Shown: piece by piece, positions 34,452 to 43,368 of the stretch
How the letters are laid out: each line of letters begins with the position of its first letter
Position numbering within the stretch: the first letter of the stretch is position 1
Assembly: GCF_000719865.1 (NCBI RefSeq)
Contig: NZ_JOID01000008.1
Location: 186,001 to 250,000 of the forward strand
Direction: 5' to 3'
DNA length: 64,000 bases
DNA from: Streptomyces albus subsp. albus
GTDB taxonomy: Bacteria > Actinomycetota > Actinomycetes > Streptomycetales > Streptomycetaceae
The notes under the pieces: generated by a model
Databases searched by the model: none
Told to the model about the DNA's origin: nothing
Seen by the model: the letters and a program-made list of their open reading frames with translations, nothing else
Position numbers and translations under genes: made by a program

Positions 34452-34508
34452 GCCGAAAGGCCCGGCCGGGCGGTCAGCGAAACTTTTTGATCACACTGGA
34501 GAGAGACA

Positions 34509-34745
34509 ATGGCGAAGCCGCCTCCGCGCAAGCCGAAGAAGAAGGTCTGCGCGTTCTGCAAGGACAAGACCGCGTACGTGGACTACAAGGACACGAACAT
34601 GCTGCGGAAGTTCATTTCCGACCGCGGCAAGATCCGTGCCCGCCGCGTCACCGGCAACTGCACCCAGCACCAGCGCGATGTCGCCACGGCCGTGAAGAAC
34701 AGCCGTGAGATGGCGCTGCTGCCCTACACCTCGTCCGCGCGATAA
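34509..34745 (+). CDS. rpsR: 30S ribosomal protein S18, zinc-binding (C+) form
   Basis: 78 residues with CAFC (Cys14, Cys17) and a later CTQH (about residue 52), the cysteine-containing form of S18 that can hold zinc. Streptomyces usually carry a second, cysteine-free S18 elsewhere that is induced when zinc is scarce, so this is the zinc-replete copy. GGAGAGAG precedes the ATG. It pairs with S6 encoded two genes upstream. Confidence 0.96.
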   Translation: MAKPPPRKPKKKVCAFCKDKTAYVDYKDTNMLRKFISDRGKIRARRVTGNCTQHQRDVATAVKNSREMALLPYTSSAR

Positions 34746-34763
34746 GGGAAGGGTGACCGGACA

Positions 34764-35210
34764 ATGAAGATCATCCTCACCCACGAGGTCTCCGGCCTCG
34801 GTGCCGCGGGCGACGTCGTGGACGTCAAGGACGGCTACGCTCGCAACTACCTGATCCCGCGCGGTTTCGCGATGCGCTGGACCAAGGGCGGCGAGAAGGA
34901 CGTCGAGCAGATCCGCCGCGGCCGCAAGATCCGCGAGATCGCCACGATCGAGCAGGCGAACTCCGTCAAGGCCCAGCTGGAGTCCGTGAAGGTCCGCCTG
35001 GCCACCCGCTCGGGTGACTCCGGCCGCCTCTTCGGCTCCGTCACCCCGGCCGACATCGCCTCGGCGATCAAGCAGGCCGGCGGCCCGGACGTGGACAAGC
35101 GCCGCATCGAGCTCGGTGCGCCGATCAAGACCCTGGGCGCGCACCAGGTGTCCGTGCGTCTGCACGCCGAAGTCGCCGCCAAGGTGGGCGTCGAGGTCGT
35201 CGCCGCCTGA
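34764..35210 (+). CDS. rplI: 50S ribosomal protein L9
   Basis: 148 residues with the N-terminal L9 domain ([38 protein letters not shown]), the long connecting helix, and a C-terminal RNA-binding lobe. It is last in the rpsF operon, 18 nt after rpsR. Confidence 0.97.
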   Translation: MKIILTHEVSGLGAAGDVVDVKDGYARNYLIPRGFAMRWTKGGEKDVEQIRRGRKIREIATIEQANSVKAQLESVKVRLATRSGDSGRLFGSVTPADIASAIKQAGGPDVDKRRIELGAPIKTLGAHQVSVRLHAEVAAKVGVEVVAA

Positions 35211-35233
35211 CCGGGGCGCTCGGCAGCGTGTAC

Positions 35234-35268
35234 GGGGCCGTACCTCCTCCACGAGGGGGTACGGCCCC
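35234..35268 (+). terminator. Terminator after rplI
   Basis: An 11-bp perfect stem (35234-35244 with 35258-35268) extended by an inner CCTC/GAGG arm, 23 nt past the rplI stop; it also faces the end of the convergent MATE gene. Confidence 0.85.
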
Positions 35269-35305
35269 GCGGCATATCCGGGCTGTACGGAGCGTACGGA
35301 GCCGT

Positions 35306-36643
35306 TCAGTCCCGCACGGCCCCGGTGACGATCCAGCGGCCGGACGCGGCGCGCAGACCCAGGGTGACCAGCCGCACCGTCATCATCAGTCCCATCACCC
35401 ACCACAGCGCGGTCAGGCCGCCGCCCAGCGCCGGTACGGCGAGCGCGAGCGGGGCGAAGACGGCGAGGGTCGCGAGCATCGCCCAGGCCAGATACGGCCC
35501 GTCGCCGGCGCCCATCAGCACCCCGTCCAGGACGAAGACGACCCCGGACACCGGCTGGACGAGCGCCACCACCAGCAGCGCGGGCAGCAGCAAGCCGTGG
35601 ACGGCCTCGTCACCGGTGAACAGCGGCAGCAGCAGGGGCCGGGCCAGGACGAGCAGCAGGCCCAGGACCACCCCCGAGGCGATACCCCACTCCACCATGC
35701 GGCGGCACGCGGCCCGGGCACCCGCTGCGTCTCCCGCGCCCAGGTAACGCCCGATGATGGCCTGCCCGGCGATGGCGATCGCGTCCAGTGCGAAGGCGAG
35801 CAGCGACCAGAGGGCGAGCACGATCTGGTGGGCGGCCACCTCCTGGTCCCCCAGCCGGGCCGCCACCGCGGTGGCGATCACGAGGATGGCGCGCAGCGAG
35901 AGGGTGCGGACGAGGAGCGGCGCTCCCGCCCGGGCACAGGCGCGGATTCCGGCGGCGTCGGGCCGCAGCGAGGCGCCGTGCCGGCGGGCGCCCCGTACGA
36001 CCACGGTGAGATAGACGGCGGCCATGCCCCACTGGGCGATGACGGTACCCCAGGCGGAGCCGGCGATGCCGAGCCCGGCGCCGTACACCAGCAGGGCGTT
36101 GAGGGCGGCGTTCGCCGTGAACCCGCCGACGGCGATGTACAGGGGGGTACGGGTGTTCTGCAGTCCCCGCAGCACGCCCGTGGCGGCCAGCACCACCAGC
36201 ATCGCCGGGATGCCGAGTGCGCTGATGCGCAGATAGGTGACCGCGTACGGGGTGGAGGTGCCGGAGGCGCCGAAGAGGCCGATGAGCCAGGGGGCGGCGG
36301 GGAGCGCGACGGCGACGGCACCGGCGCCGAGGAGCAGGGCGAGCCAGATGCCGTCCATGCCCTGCCGGATCGCGGCGGGCAGGTCTCCGGCTCCGACGCG
36401 GCGGGCCACGGCGGCGGTGGTGGCGTACGCGAGGAAGACGAAGACGTTGACGGCGGTCATGAGGAGTGCGGCGGCGATGCCGAGGCCTGCCAGTTGCGGG
36501 GTGCCGAGGTGGCCGATGATGGCGCTGTCGGCCATGACGAAGAGGGGTTCCGCGACCAGGGCGCCGAAGGCGGGGACCGCGAGTGAGATGATCTCGCGGT
36601 CGTGGCGGCGGCCGGGCCGGGGCGGCGCGGGGGCCTGGCTCAT
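35306..36643 (-). CDS. MATE-family multidrug/metabolite exporter
   Basis: 445 residues with 12 hydrophobic segments in two homologous halves, starting EIISLAVPAFGALVAEPLFVM with the following DSAIIGHLG, both typical of MATE proteins of the DinF type. These use ion gradients to export organic cations or lipids; the substrate is unknown. The ATG at 36643 has GGAG 11 nt upstream; a TTG 15 nt earlier is less likely. Its 5' end faces dnaB across the DnaA-box region. Confidence 0.87.
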   Translation of the reverse strand: MSQAPAPPRPGRRHDREIISLAVPAFGALVAEPLFVMADSAIIGHLGTPQLAGLGIAAALLMTAVNVFVFLAYATTAAVARRVGAGDLPAAIRQGMDGIWLALLLGAGAVAVALPAAPWLIGLFGASGTSTPYAVTYLRISALGIPAMLVVLAATGVLRGLQNTRTPLYIAVGGFTANAALNALLVYGAGLGIAGSAWGTVIAQWGMAAVYLTVVVRGARRHGASLRPDAAGIRACARAGAPLLVRTLSLRAILVIATAVAARLGDQEVAAHQIVLALWSLLAFALDAIAIAGQAIIGRYLGAGDAAGARAACRRMVEWGIASGVVLGLLLVLARPLLLPLFTGDEAVHGLLLPALLVVALVQPVSGVVFVLDGVLMGAGDGPYLAWAMLATLAVFAPLALAVPALGGGLTALWWVMGLMMTVRLVTLGLRAASGRWIVTGAVRD

Positions 36644-36832
36644 GACCGGCGGCTCCAATCTTCCACAGGTAAGGGACGGAGTTTATCGTCAGCCCTTACC
36701 GGGGCGATACTCCGGTGGTCCGCCGGGGCCTCTTCGCCGTGATCCCGGCCGGTCTGCGGATTTTTTTCTTCTGCACAGCCGGTGGATGGCGAAATAGCAG
36801 GTCAGAGGGCTGGGGATGGTGTGATTGGCGTA

Positions 36833-36921
36833 CTGTCCACAAGGCTGTCCCCCGGCTCGTGCACAGGTTGGGGCGAGTTCTCCACAGGATGCGATCGGTC
36901 ATCCACATGCCCTGTGGATAA
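36833..36921. promoter_or_regulatory. Cluster of DnaA boxes upstream of dnaB
   Basis: CTGTCCACA (36833-36841), TTCTCCACA (36878-36886), TCATCCACA (36899-36907) and the inverted TGTGGATAA (36913-36921, TTATCCACA on the minus strand, the classic strong box). Four within 90 bp. Confidence 0.7.
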
Positions 36922-36926
36922 CTTTC

Positions 36927-36955
36927 TTGGTCCTCGGCTCCGCCGGCCCTACGGT
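36927..36955 (+). promoter_or_regulatory. dnaB promoter
   Basis: TTGGTC (36927-36932) and TACGGT (36950-36955), 17-bp spacing, 5 bp after the last DnaA box; predicted leader about 140 nt. Confidence 0.55.
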
Positions 36956-37101
36956 GGTCCGGCCACCGCACTGAACTCGACGCGCCGCCAGGGGAGTCGA
37001 GCATCCCATTTGTCAGAGCCGTGCCGTAAGAAAGAGTCGCACGGCGAGGGGGTTTGCCGGGCGGCGAACAGTCCGCGTCGCGGACGGGAGGAGGTGCCGG
37101 G

Positions 37102-38583
37102 ATGACCCAGCCGGACATGGAAGACACCTGGGCGCCGGACGTCCGCCCGGGCGACCGGCTGCCCGCGTCGCGTCCCGCCCAGCGGGGCGAGCGAGGCCGC
37201 CCCGACCAGCACGACCGGGGCCGGGACGACCCGTGGTCCGGACCGGGCGGAGGATCCGGATTCGAGCGGGTCCCGCCCCAGGATCTGGACGCCGAGCAAT
37301 CCGTCCTCGGCGGCATGATGCTCTCGAAGGACGCCATCGCCGACGTGGTGGAGGTCCTCAAGGGAAGCGACTTCTACCGCCCCGCGCACGAGACGGTCTA
37401 CCAGGCCGTCCTCGACCTCTACGCCAAGGGTGAGCCGGCCGACCCGATCACCGTTGCCGCCGAACTGACCCGGCGCGGCGAGATCACCCGTGTCGGCGGC
37501 GCCTCCTATCTCCACACCCTCGTCCAGTCGGTTCCCACGGCCGCCAACGCCGAGTACTACGCCGAGATCGTCCACGAGCGCGCGGTGCTCCGCCGGCTCG
37601 TCGAGGCGGGCACGCGCATCACGCAGATGGGATACGCCGCCGACGGCGACGTCGACGAGATCGTCAACAACGCCCAGGCGGAGATCTACGCGGTCACCGA
37701 GCAGCGCACCAGCGAGGACTACCTCCCCCTCGGCGACATCATGGAGGGCGCGCTCGACGAGATCGAGGCGATCGGTTCCCGCAGCGGCCAGATGTCCGGA
37801 GTGCCGACCGGCTTCACCGACCTCGACTCGCTCACCAACGGGCTCCACCCGGGCCAGATGATCGTCATCGCGGCCCGCCCGGCGATGGGCAAGTCCACCC
37901 TCGCGCTCGACTTCGCCCGGGCCTGCTCGATCAAGAACAACATGCCGAGCGTCATCTTCTCCCTGGAGATGGGGCGGAACGAGATCGCGATGCGCCTGCT
38001 GTCCGCGGAGGCGCGGGTGGCCCTGCACCACATGCGTTCCGGCAGCATGACGGACGAGGACTGGACCCGGCTCGCCCGCCGGATGCCGGACGTCTCCCAG
38101 GCCCCGCTCTACATCGACGACTCCCCGAACCTCTCGATGATGGAGATCCGCGCCAAGTGCCGGCGGCTGAAGCAGCGGAACGACCTCCAACTGGTCGTGA
38201 TCGACTATCTCCAGCTGATGCAGTCCGGCGGAGCCAGGCGCCCCGAGAGCCGGCAGCAGGAGGTCTCGGACATGTCCCGGAATCTGAAGCTGCTCGCCAA
38301 GGAACTGGAGGTCCCGGTCATCGCGCTGTCGCAGCTGAACCGAGGGCCCGAGCAGCGGACCGACAAGAAGCCGATGGTCTCCGACCTCCGCGAGTCCGGC
38401 TCCATCGAGCAGGACGCCGACATGGTCATCCTGCTGCACCGCGAGGACGCCTACGAGAAGGAGTCACCCCGGGCCGGCGAGGCGGACCTGATCGTGGCCA
38501 AGCACCGCAACGGCCCGACGGCCACCATCACCGTCGCCTTCCAGGGCCACTACTCCCGCTTCGTCGACATGGCACAGACCTGA
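37102..38583 (+). CDS. dnaB: Replicative DNA helicase DnaB
   Basis: A hexameric 5'-3' helicase of 493 residues that unwinds the fork. A short disordered start precedes the N-terminal domain (PPQDLDAEQSVLGGMMLSKD, about 58), a linker, and the RecA-like ATPase domain with Walker A ARPAMGKSTLAL (about 258), Walker B LVVIDYLQLM (about 364), the IALSQLNRG motif and an arginine finger near the end. No intein interrupts it, unlike in some actinobacteria. GGGAGGAGGTG precedes the ATG. Confidence 0.96.
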   Translation: MTQPDMEDTWAPDVRPGDRLPASRPAQRGERGRPDQHDRGRDDPWSGPGGGSGFERVPPQDLDAEQSVLGGMMLSKDAIADVVEVLKGSDFYRPAHETVYQAVLDLYAKGEPADPITVAAELTRRGEITRVGGASYLHTLVQSVPTAANAEYYAEIVHERAVLRRLVEAGTRITQMGYAADGDVDEIVNNAQAEIYAVTEQRTSEDYLPLGDIMEGALDEIEAIGSRSGQMSGVPTGFTDLDSLTNGLHPGQMIVIAARPAMGKSTLALDFARACSIKNNMPSVIFSLEMGRNEIAMRLLSAEARVALHHMRSGSMTDEDWTRLARRMPDVSQAPLYIDDSPNLSMMEIRAKCRRLKQRNDLQLVVIDYLQLMQSGGARRPESRQQEVSDMSRNLKLLAKELEVPVIALSQLNRGPEQRTDKKPMVSDLRESGSIEQDADMVILLHREDAYEKESPRAGEADLIVAKHRNGPTATITVAFQGHYSRFVDMAQT

Positions 38584-38606
38584 TCCGGCCTGCTTGAGTT
38601 GGCCCC

Positions 38607-40001
38607 ATGACTGCATCCTTCGAAGATCTGCTGCCGGAGACGGCCCGCGCCCTCTACCACCGGATCGCCGTGGCCCAGGCCGAGGGCCGGGCGCCGTCCC
38701 TGGTGGCGGCCGTGGTGCGCGGCGGCCGGACCGTGTGGAGCGGAGGCCGCGGTACGGCCGCGGAGGGAACGCCGGGGGACCGGACGCAGTACCGGGTCGG
38801 GTCCATCACCAAGGTCTTCACCGCGGTGCTGGTACTCCGGCTGCGGGAGGAAGGGCTGATCGGGCTCGACGATCCGCTGGGAAGGCATCTGCCGGACACC
38901 GGCGTGGGTGAGGTGACCATCGCCCAACTTCTCTCCCACAGCGCAGGTCTGACCGCCGAGCCGCCGGGACCGTGGTGGGAGCGGACTCCGGGGGAGCTGC
39001 GGCCCGGACTTCCGGATGTGCTGGGGGACCGGCCGGTGCTGCACCCCGCGGGCCGGGTGCACCACTATTCCAACCCCGGCTATGCCCTGCTCGGTTCGCT
39101 CGTGGAGCACCTGCGCGGAGAGCCGTGGGAGAAGGTGCTGCTCCAGGAGGTGCTGGAGCCGCTGGGGATGACACGTACCGGCGTGCGGCCCAGGGCTCCC
39201 TACGCCCGGGGCTGGGCCGTGCACCCGTGGGCGGACGTCATGCTGCCGGAGCCGGCCGAGGACCTCGGCACCATGGCCCCAGCCGGACAGCTGTGGTCCA
39301 CGGCCGCCGACCTGAGCCGCTTCGCCGCCTTCCTGATGCGTGGCGACGAACGGGTGCTCGGCGCGGAGACGGTGGCCGAGATGCGCCGGCCCGCCGCGGT
39401 GCCCCTGCCCGGCGGCTGGGACGGCGGATACGGGCTCGGCTTGCAGCTGTTCCGCCGTAACGGGCGCGCCTTCTGCGGACACACGGGATCGCTCCCGGGC
39501 TATCTGGCCACGCTGTGGATGAGCGCGGAGGATGATGTCGCCGGGCTCGTGCTGGCCAATGTCACCTCCGGCCCCGCGGTCGGTCAGACATCGGCCGATC
39601 TGGTGGAGATCGTGGCGCAGCGCGAGCCGCGCATCCCGGAGCCCTGGCAGCCGCTGCCCGAGGCCGACCCGGCTCTTCTCGAACTGACCGGCCCCTGGTA
39701 CTGGGGGCCCACCCCCTTCGCGCTGCGGCTGCTCCCCGGCAGAGGCCTGGAGCTCACCGCGCTCGCGGGTGCGGGCCGCACCTCCCGCTTCCGGGCCGTC
39801 CAGGACGGCGTCTGGACCGGCCTGGACGGCTACTACCTCGGTGAAAAGCTCCGCGCCGTCCGACGGCCGGACGGCTCCGTCAGCCATCTGGACCTGGGGA
39901 CCTTCGTCTTCACGCGTGAGCCGTACGAAGCCTCGGCGCCGGTGCCGGGCGGAGTGGACCAGCAGGGCTGGCGGCCGGCCGAGCCCGGTCCGGCGCGGTG
40001 A
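38607..40001 (+). CDS. Serine beta-lactamase-fold hydrolase (class C / esterase-like)
   Basis: 464 residues with the three motifs of the fold: SxxK in VGSITKVFTAV (Ser about 69), YSNPGYALLG (YxN, about 152) and HTGSLPGY in place of KTG (about 292). A C-terminal beta-barrel-like domain of about 120 residues follows. There is no signal peptide, so it is likely cytoplasmic and an esterase or D-amino-acid amidase rather than a secreted beta-lactamase. It begins 23 bp after dnaB with no intervening terminator, so read-through is possible. Confidence 0.82.
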   Translation: MTASFEDLLPETARALYHRIAVAQAEGRAPSLVAAVVRGGRTVWSGGRGTAAEGTPGDRTQYRVGSITKVFTAVLVLRLREEGLIGLDDPLGRHLPDTGVGEVTIAQLLSHSAGLTAEPPGPWWERTPGELRPGLPDVLGDRPVLHPAGRVHHYSNPGYALLGSLVEHLRGEPWEKVLLQEVLEPLGMTRTGVRPRAPYARGWAVHPWADVMLPEPAEDLGTMAPAGQLWSTAADLSRFAAFLMRGDERVLGAETVAEMRRPAAVPLPGGWDGGYGLGLQLFRRNGRAFCGHTGSLPGYLATLWMSAEDDVAGLVLANVTSGPAVGQTSADLVEIVAQREPRIPEPWQPLPEADPALLELTGPWYWGPTPFALRLLPGRGLELTALAGAGRTSRFRAVQDGVWTGLDGYYLGEKLRAVRRPDGSVSHLDLGTFVFTREPYEASAPVPGGVDQQGWRPAEPGPAR

Positions 40002-40030
40002 CCCCCGGGAGCCCAGAGGGCGCGGATGGT

Positions 40031-40486
40031 TCAGAGGGGGAGCTTGAAACCTATGTGTGAGCCGGTGAAGCCCAGCTTCTCGTAGAAGCGGTGGGCGTCG
40101 GTGCGGGTGGCGTCCGAGGTGAGCTGCACCAGCCCGCACCCCCGGCGCCGGGACTCCTCGATCGCCCACTCGATGAGCCGGGTGCCGAGCCCGCTGCCGC
40201 GCTCGTCGGCGTGGACCCGCACGGCCTCGATCACCGAGCGGGTGGTGCCTCGGCGGGACAGTCCGGGGATGATCGTGAGCTGCAGGGTGCCGACCGGCCG
40301 GCCGTCCTCCCGTGCGGCCACTATGAGGTACTGGTTGGGGTCGGCCGTGAGCTGGTCGAGCGCTGCGCGGTACGGAGTCAGGTCGTCAGGGGATTCGCGC
40401 TGGGCGCCGAGCGGATCGTCGGCCAGCATGGCCACGATGGGGCCCAAATCGTCCGGGGTGGCGGGGCGAATCGCGAGGGTATCCAT
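40031..40486 (-). CDS. GNAT-family acetyltransferase
   Basis: 151 residues (MDTLAIRPATPDDLGPIVAML), a complete single GNAT domain with the acetyl-CoA loop VHADERGSGLGTRLIEWAI (about 92-110) and the closing HRFYEKLGFTGSHIG. The substrate is unknown. Start ATG at 40486, no clear ribosome site; an ATG two codons upstream is possible. Two perfect parS sites lie just before its promoter region. It converges with the beta-lactamase-fold gene. Confidence 0.85.
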   Translation of the reverse strand: MDTLAIRPATPDDLGPIVAMLADDPLGAQRESPDDLTPYRAALDQLTADPNQYLIVAAREDGRPVGTLQLTIIPGLSRRGTTRSVIEAVRVHADERGSGLGTRLIEWAIEESRRRGCGLVQLTSDATRTDAHRFYEKLGFTGSHIGFKLPL

Positions 40487-40528
40487 GATCAAGAGTCTAG
40501 AAGCCGGATTCGGTGCCAGCGGGTGGCC

Positions 40529-40542
40529 GTTTCACGTGAAAC
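40529..40542. other. parS: parS site (perfect)
   Basis: Exact GTTTCACGTGAAAC, left member of a pair between the GNAT and NUDIX genes. Confidence 0.95.
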
Positions 40543-40545
40543 AGG

Positions 40546-40559
40546 CTTTCCCGGGAAAC
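40546..40559. repeat. Central parS-like palindrome (three mismatches)
   Basis: CTTTCCCGGGAAAC, midway between two perfect parS sites; its TTTCCCGGGAAA core is itself a perfect palindrome. Confidence 0.5.
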
Positions 40560-40564
40560 GGCCT

Positions 40565-40578
40565 GTTTCACGTGAAAC
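40565..40578. other. parS: parS site (perfect)
   Basis: Exact GTTTCACGTGAAAC, right member of the pair; flanks match the left member as an inverted repeat with a 2-nt insertion. Confidence 0.95.
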
Positions 40579-40608
40579 GGATCGCGAGAGATGGGTGGGG
40601 CGAGTGCT

Positions 40609-41088
40609 TCAGCCCAGGTCCGGCGCATGGAGCGCCCGTACACCCTCGATATTGCCGTCCAGATAGTGCCGTAGCGACAGTGGTACGACCTCGACGGAAG
40701 CGAGCCCGACGCGGGTGAACGGGATCCGGACGATGTCGTACTCCCCGCTCGGCTCCTCGACCTCGGGGCCGTGCCGCCGTGAAGGATCCATCGACTCCAG
40801 TCGGCACAGAAAGAAGTGCTGCACCTTCACCCCGGCCGCGCCGTCTTCCGTGGTGTGCTCCACGGTGTCGACGAAAGCCGGGACCACGTCCGTGATTTTC
40901 GCCCCCAGTTCCTCGTCCACTTCCCGGTGGAGGGCGTCGACGACGGTGGCGTCCTCCGGTTCCACCCCACCGCCGGGTGTGATCCAGTACGGAGGACGGC
41001 CCGGCTTCGTCCGCTTGATCAGGATCATATGGTCGCCGTCGAGCAGGATGGCGCGGGCGGTGCGCTTGACCACCAACCGTTCGGTCAT
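40609..41088 (-). CDS. NUDIX hydrolase
   Basis: 159 residues with a complete NUDIX box, GGVEPEDATVVDALHREV followed by DEELGA (about 40-63), which cleaves nucleoside-diphosphate-linked substrates with a metal. The specific substrate is not predictable. I start it at the ATG at 41088 (product MTERLVVKRTARAILL), where similarity to the family begins; the longer frame is Arg/Pro-rich and non-conserved. The ribosome site is weak. Confidence 0.87.
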   Translation of the reverse strand: MTERLVVKRTARAILLDGDHMILIKRTKPGRPPYWITPGGGVEPEDATVVDALHREVDEELGAKITDVVPAFVDTVEHTTEDGAAGVKVQHFFLCRLESMDPSRRHGPEVEEPSGEYDIVRIPFTRVGLASVEVVPLSLRHYLDGNIEGVRALHAPDLG

Positions 41089-41390
41089 GGGGTTGATGTG
41101 GCCCAGCGCGGCCCATTCGAAACACCCGCGCCCCAGCGTGCTTTTCCGGGCTGTGGCAGCCTGCGGGCCGTAGGCGTGAGGCGGCCGGTCCGGGCGGCAA
41201 CGCCCCCGTGGGCGGCAACAGGCGGCAGGCGGTGACACCCATGCCAACAGTTTGTGCTGTCAGGGTGATTGGACAATGACTTACCGTCAACTAGCCTTGT
41301 GGAAGCGGTTTCTCGCGCGCGGAACCGAGGACGGCTCGAACCATGAGGGGGGAGGTTCGAGCCGTCCGGCCGTCGCGGCCCGCCCGCAGG
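41089..41390. other. Non-coding gap between the NUDIX and PLP-enzyme genes
   Basis: 302 bp. It holds the expected NUDIX promoter (an AT-richer stretch around 41245-41300) and the terminator of the PLP-enzyme gene at 41329-41367. I see no gene. Confidence 0.5.
41329..41367 (-). terminator. Terminator after the PLP-enzyme gene
   Basis: A perfect 14-bp stem (41329-41342 with 41354-41367) and 11-nt loop, 23 nt past the stop on the minus strand. Confidence 0.85.
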
Positions 41391-42560
41391 TCAGCCGGTG
41401 CCGCCCCGCGGCCCCTGGGCCGCCGGCCCTCCGGCTGCCGTGTCCAGGGCCCGCAGCACGTCGGCGAGCAGGTCCTCCGTGTCCTCGACGCCCACCGAGA
41501 AGCGGATGAAGCCCTCCGGCACGGCATCCCCGCCCCATCTTCCGCGTCGTTCGGCCGTGGAGCGTACGCCCCCGAAGCTCGTGGCCTCGTCCACCAGCCG
41601 CAGAGCGGCCAGGAACCGCTCCGCATGCGCCCGGTCGGGCAAGGTGAAGGAGACGACGCAGCCGAAGCGCCCCGCCCGCATCTGCGCCGCGGCGACCGGG
41701 TGCGCCGGATCGTCCGGCAGCCCGGGATGGCGCAGTCCGGTCACCTCGGGACGTTGCCGCAGCGCCTCGGCCAGCGCGAGGGCGGTGACCGCCTGCCGGT
41801 CCACCCGCAACTGGAGCGTGGCCAGCGAGCGGTGGGCGAGCCAGGCCTCCATGGGGCCTACGATCGCGCCCGCGGTCTTGCGCCACTTCCGCACGGTCGC
41901 GGCCCGCTCGGGATCGCGGCAGCAGACGTAGCCGAGCAGTACGTCGCCGTGCCCGGTCAGCGCCTTCGTGCCGCTGGCCACCGAGAAGTCGGCCCCCAGG
42001 TCCAGCGGGCGCTGACCGAGCGGCGTGGCCAGGGTGTTGTCGACGGCGACCAGCGCGCCCGCCGCGTGGGCCGCGCGGACCAGCCGCCGGATGTCGCAGA
42101 CGTCCAGGCCCGGGTTGGACGGACTCTCGATCCACAGCAGCTTCGCGCCGTCGAGCACCCCGAGCTGCGCGTCACCCGCTGTCGGCGCGGTGCGGACCTC
42201 GACGCCGTAGTCCTCCAGTCGTTCCCGCACCAGCGGGAGTGCCTGGTAGCCGTCGCTGGGCAGCACCACGGCGTCCCCGGTCCGCACCTGGGACAGCAGC
42301 ACGGCCGAGACGGCGCCCATCCCGGAGGGGAAGGCGACGGTCTCGGCCGCGGTGCCGGGGGATTCCAATGCGCCGATGGCCTCTTCGAGCCGGGTCCAGG
42401 TCGGATTCTCGTCGCGGCCGTAGGTATAGGGGCCGACCGGTTCGCCCGGCAGGTGGTAGTGGGCGGCGAACACCGGCCCGGGCAGCGAAGGCTCGTACGC
42501 CATCGGCTCGGGCAGCCCAGCCCGGACGGCGCGGGTTCCGTCTCCGGTCATCTCGATCAT
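41391..42560 (-). CDS. Cys/Met-metabolism PLP enzyme (cystathionine gamma-lyase/synthase type)
   Basis: 389 residues. Family signatures are YTYGRDENPTWTRLEEAIG (about 45), the PLP-binding lysine in ASGTKALTGHGDVLLG (Lys about 190) and RFSVGVEDTEDLLADV near the end. It would catalyse gamma- or beta-elimination or replacement on sulfur amino acids; lyase is more likely than synthase from general resemblance, but I cannot decide. Start 42560 (ATG) or the ATG three codons later; both share one GAGGGA site. Confidence 0.85.
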   Translation of the reverse strand: MIEMTGDGTRAVRAGLPEPMAYEPSLPGPVFAAHYHLPGEPVGPYTYGRDENPTWTRLEEAIGALESPGTAAETVAFPSGMGAVSAVLLSQVRTGDAVVLPSDGYQALPLVRERLEDYGVEVRTAPTAGDAQLGVLDGAKLLWIESPSNPGLDVCDIRRLVRAAHAAGALVAVDNTLATPLGQRPLDLGADFSVASGTKALTGHGDVLLGYVCCRDPERAATVRKWRKTAGAIVGPMEAWLAHRSLATLQLRVDRQAVTALALAEALRQRPEVTGLRHPGLPDDPAHPVAAAQMRAGRFGCVVSFTLPDRAHAERFLAALRLVDEATSFGGVRSTAERRGRWGGDAVPEGFIRFSVGVEDTEDLLADVLRALDTAAGGPAAQGPRGGTG

Positions 42561-42616
42561 CCGTCCCTCATCCGTCCCTCGTCCGTCCCTTGTCTGTCAG
42601 CCGTCTCCGGTCCCGC

Positions 42617-42994
42617 TCAGCGGCCGTCGGGCAGGATCACGTTCACCGCCCAGGAGACGACGGAGATGATCAGGCCGCCGAGCACGGCGGTCCAGAAGCC
42701 CTCGACGTGGAAGGGGAGATCGACCAGGTCCGCGAGCCAGGAGGTCAGCATCAGCATCAGCGCGTTCACGACCAGGGTGAACAGCCCGAGGGTGAGGACG
42801 AAGAGGGGCAGCGACAACAGTTGCACCACCGGCTTCACCACGATGTTGACCACACCGAAGATCAGCGCGACCAGGAACAGCGCCAGCGCTTTGCCGCCCG
42901 TGCTCTCCCCGGTGAGCGTGATGTCCTTGAGCAGCCAGATGGCCACGGCCAGAGCCGCCGCGTTGGCGAGTGTCTTGACTACAAAGTTCGTCAT
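42617..42994 (-). CDS. Small four-helix membrane protein, phage-holin family 4 type
   Basis: 125 residues with four hydrophobic segments, matching the YvlD/PF04020 family by pattern (GVVNIVVKPVVQLLSLPLFVLTLGLF). Function unknown; related proteins in other Gram-positives occur with envelope-stress genes. It is followed by the PLP-enzyme gene. The gap between them (42561-42616) holds a 10-bp repeat of CCGTCCCT(C/T). Confidence 0.75.
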   Translation of the reverse strand: MTNFVVKTLANAAALAVAIWLLKDITLTGESTGGKALALFLVALIFGVVNIVVKPVVQLLSLPLFVLTLGLFTLVVNALMLMLTSWLADLVDLPFHVEGFWTAVLGGLIISVVSWAVNVILPDGR

Positions 42995-43050
42995 GGTGTG
43001 ATCGTCCCAGACGGAACGGGCAGAGCCGAGAGGTGGAGCGAGGGGTGGGC

Positions 43051-43368
43051 ATGAAGGTCTTCCGGCTGGACGAACTGGACGCGGAGCGTGCCGCGAACGA
43101 GGGCGCGTACCTGCAGTTCCTGCGCGAGCGGAATATGTCGGCGGGGCTGTACGCGCTCGACGCGGGATCGGCCGATCCGCAGGAACCGCACCGGCAGGAC
43201 GAGATCTACTTCGTCATCACCGGCCGGGGCTCGATCACGGTCGGCACCGAGACCACCACGGTGGCCCGCGGCAGTGTCGTGTACGTACCGGCCGGAGTGC
43301 CGCACAAGTTCCACCACATCAGCGAGGACCTCCGCGTCATGGTGGTCTTCTCTCCCCCGGAGAGCTGA
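43051..43368 (+). CDS. Cupin-domain protein
   Basis: 105 residues with both cupin motifs: PHRQDEIYFVITGRGSITVG (about 47-66) and VYVPAGVPHKFHHI (about 78-92), including the His/Glu metal ligands. A small single-domain cupin; substrate unknown. The ATG at 43051 has GAGGGGTGGG upstream. Confidence 0.83.
   Translation: MKVFRLDELDAERAANEGAYLQFLRERNMSAGLYALDAGSADPQEPHRQDEIYFVITGRGSITVGTETTTVARGSVVYVPAGVPHKFHHISEDLRVMVVFSPPES

Larger units (their letters stand above)
36644..37101. promoter_or_regulatory. dnaB upstream region
   Basis: A 458-bp gap between divergent MATE and dnaB genes. It holds a T-rich tract near 36760, a cluster of DnaA-box-like 9-mers (36833-36921), and the dnaB promoter (36927-36955). 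No credible gene is present. Confidence 0.75.

Noticed and set aside
36782..37105. A 107-codon frame upstream of dnaB
   Set aside because: Overlaps the DnaA boxes and promoter; product is not similar to anything I know.
42561..42602. Short CCGTCCCT repeat before the PLP-enzyme gene as a regulatory array
   Set aside because: Only about three imperfect 10-bp units; no symmetry; likely slippage.
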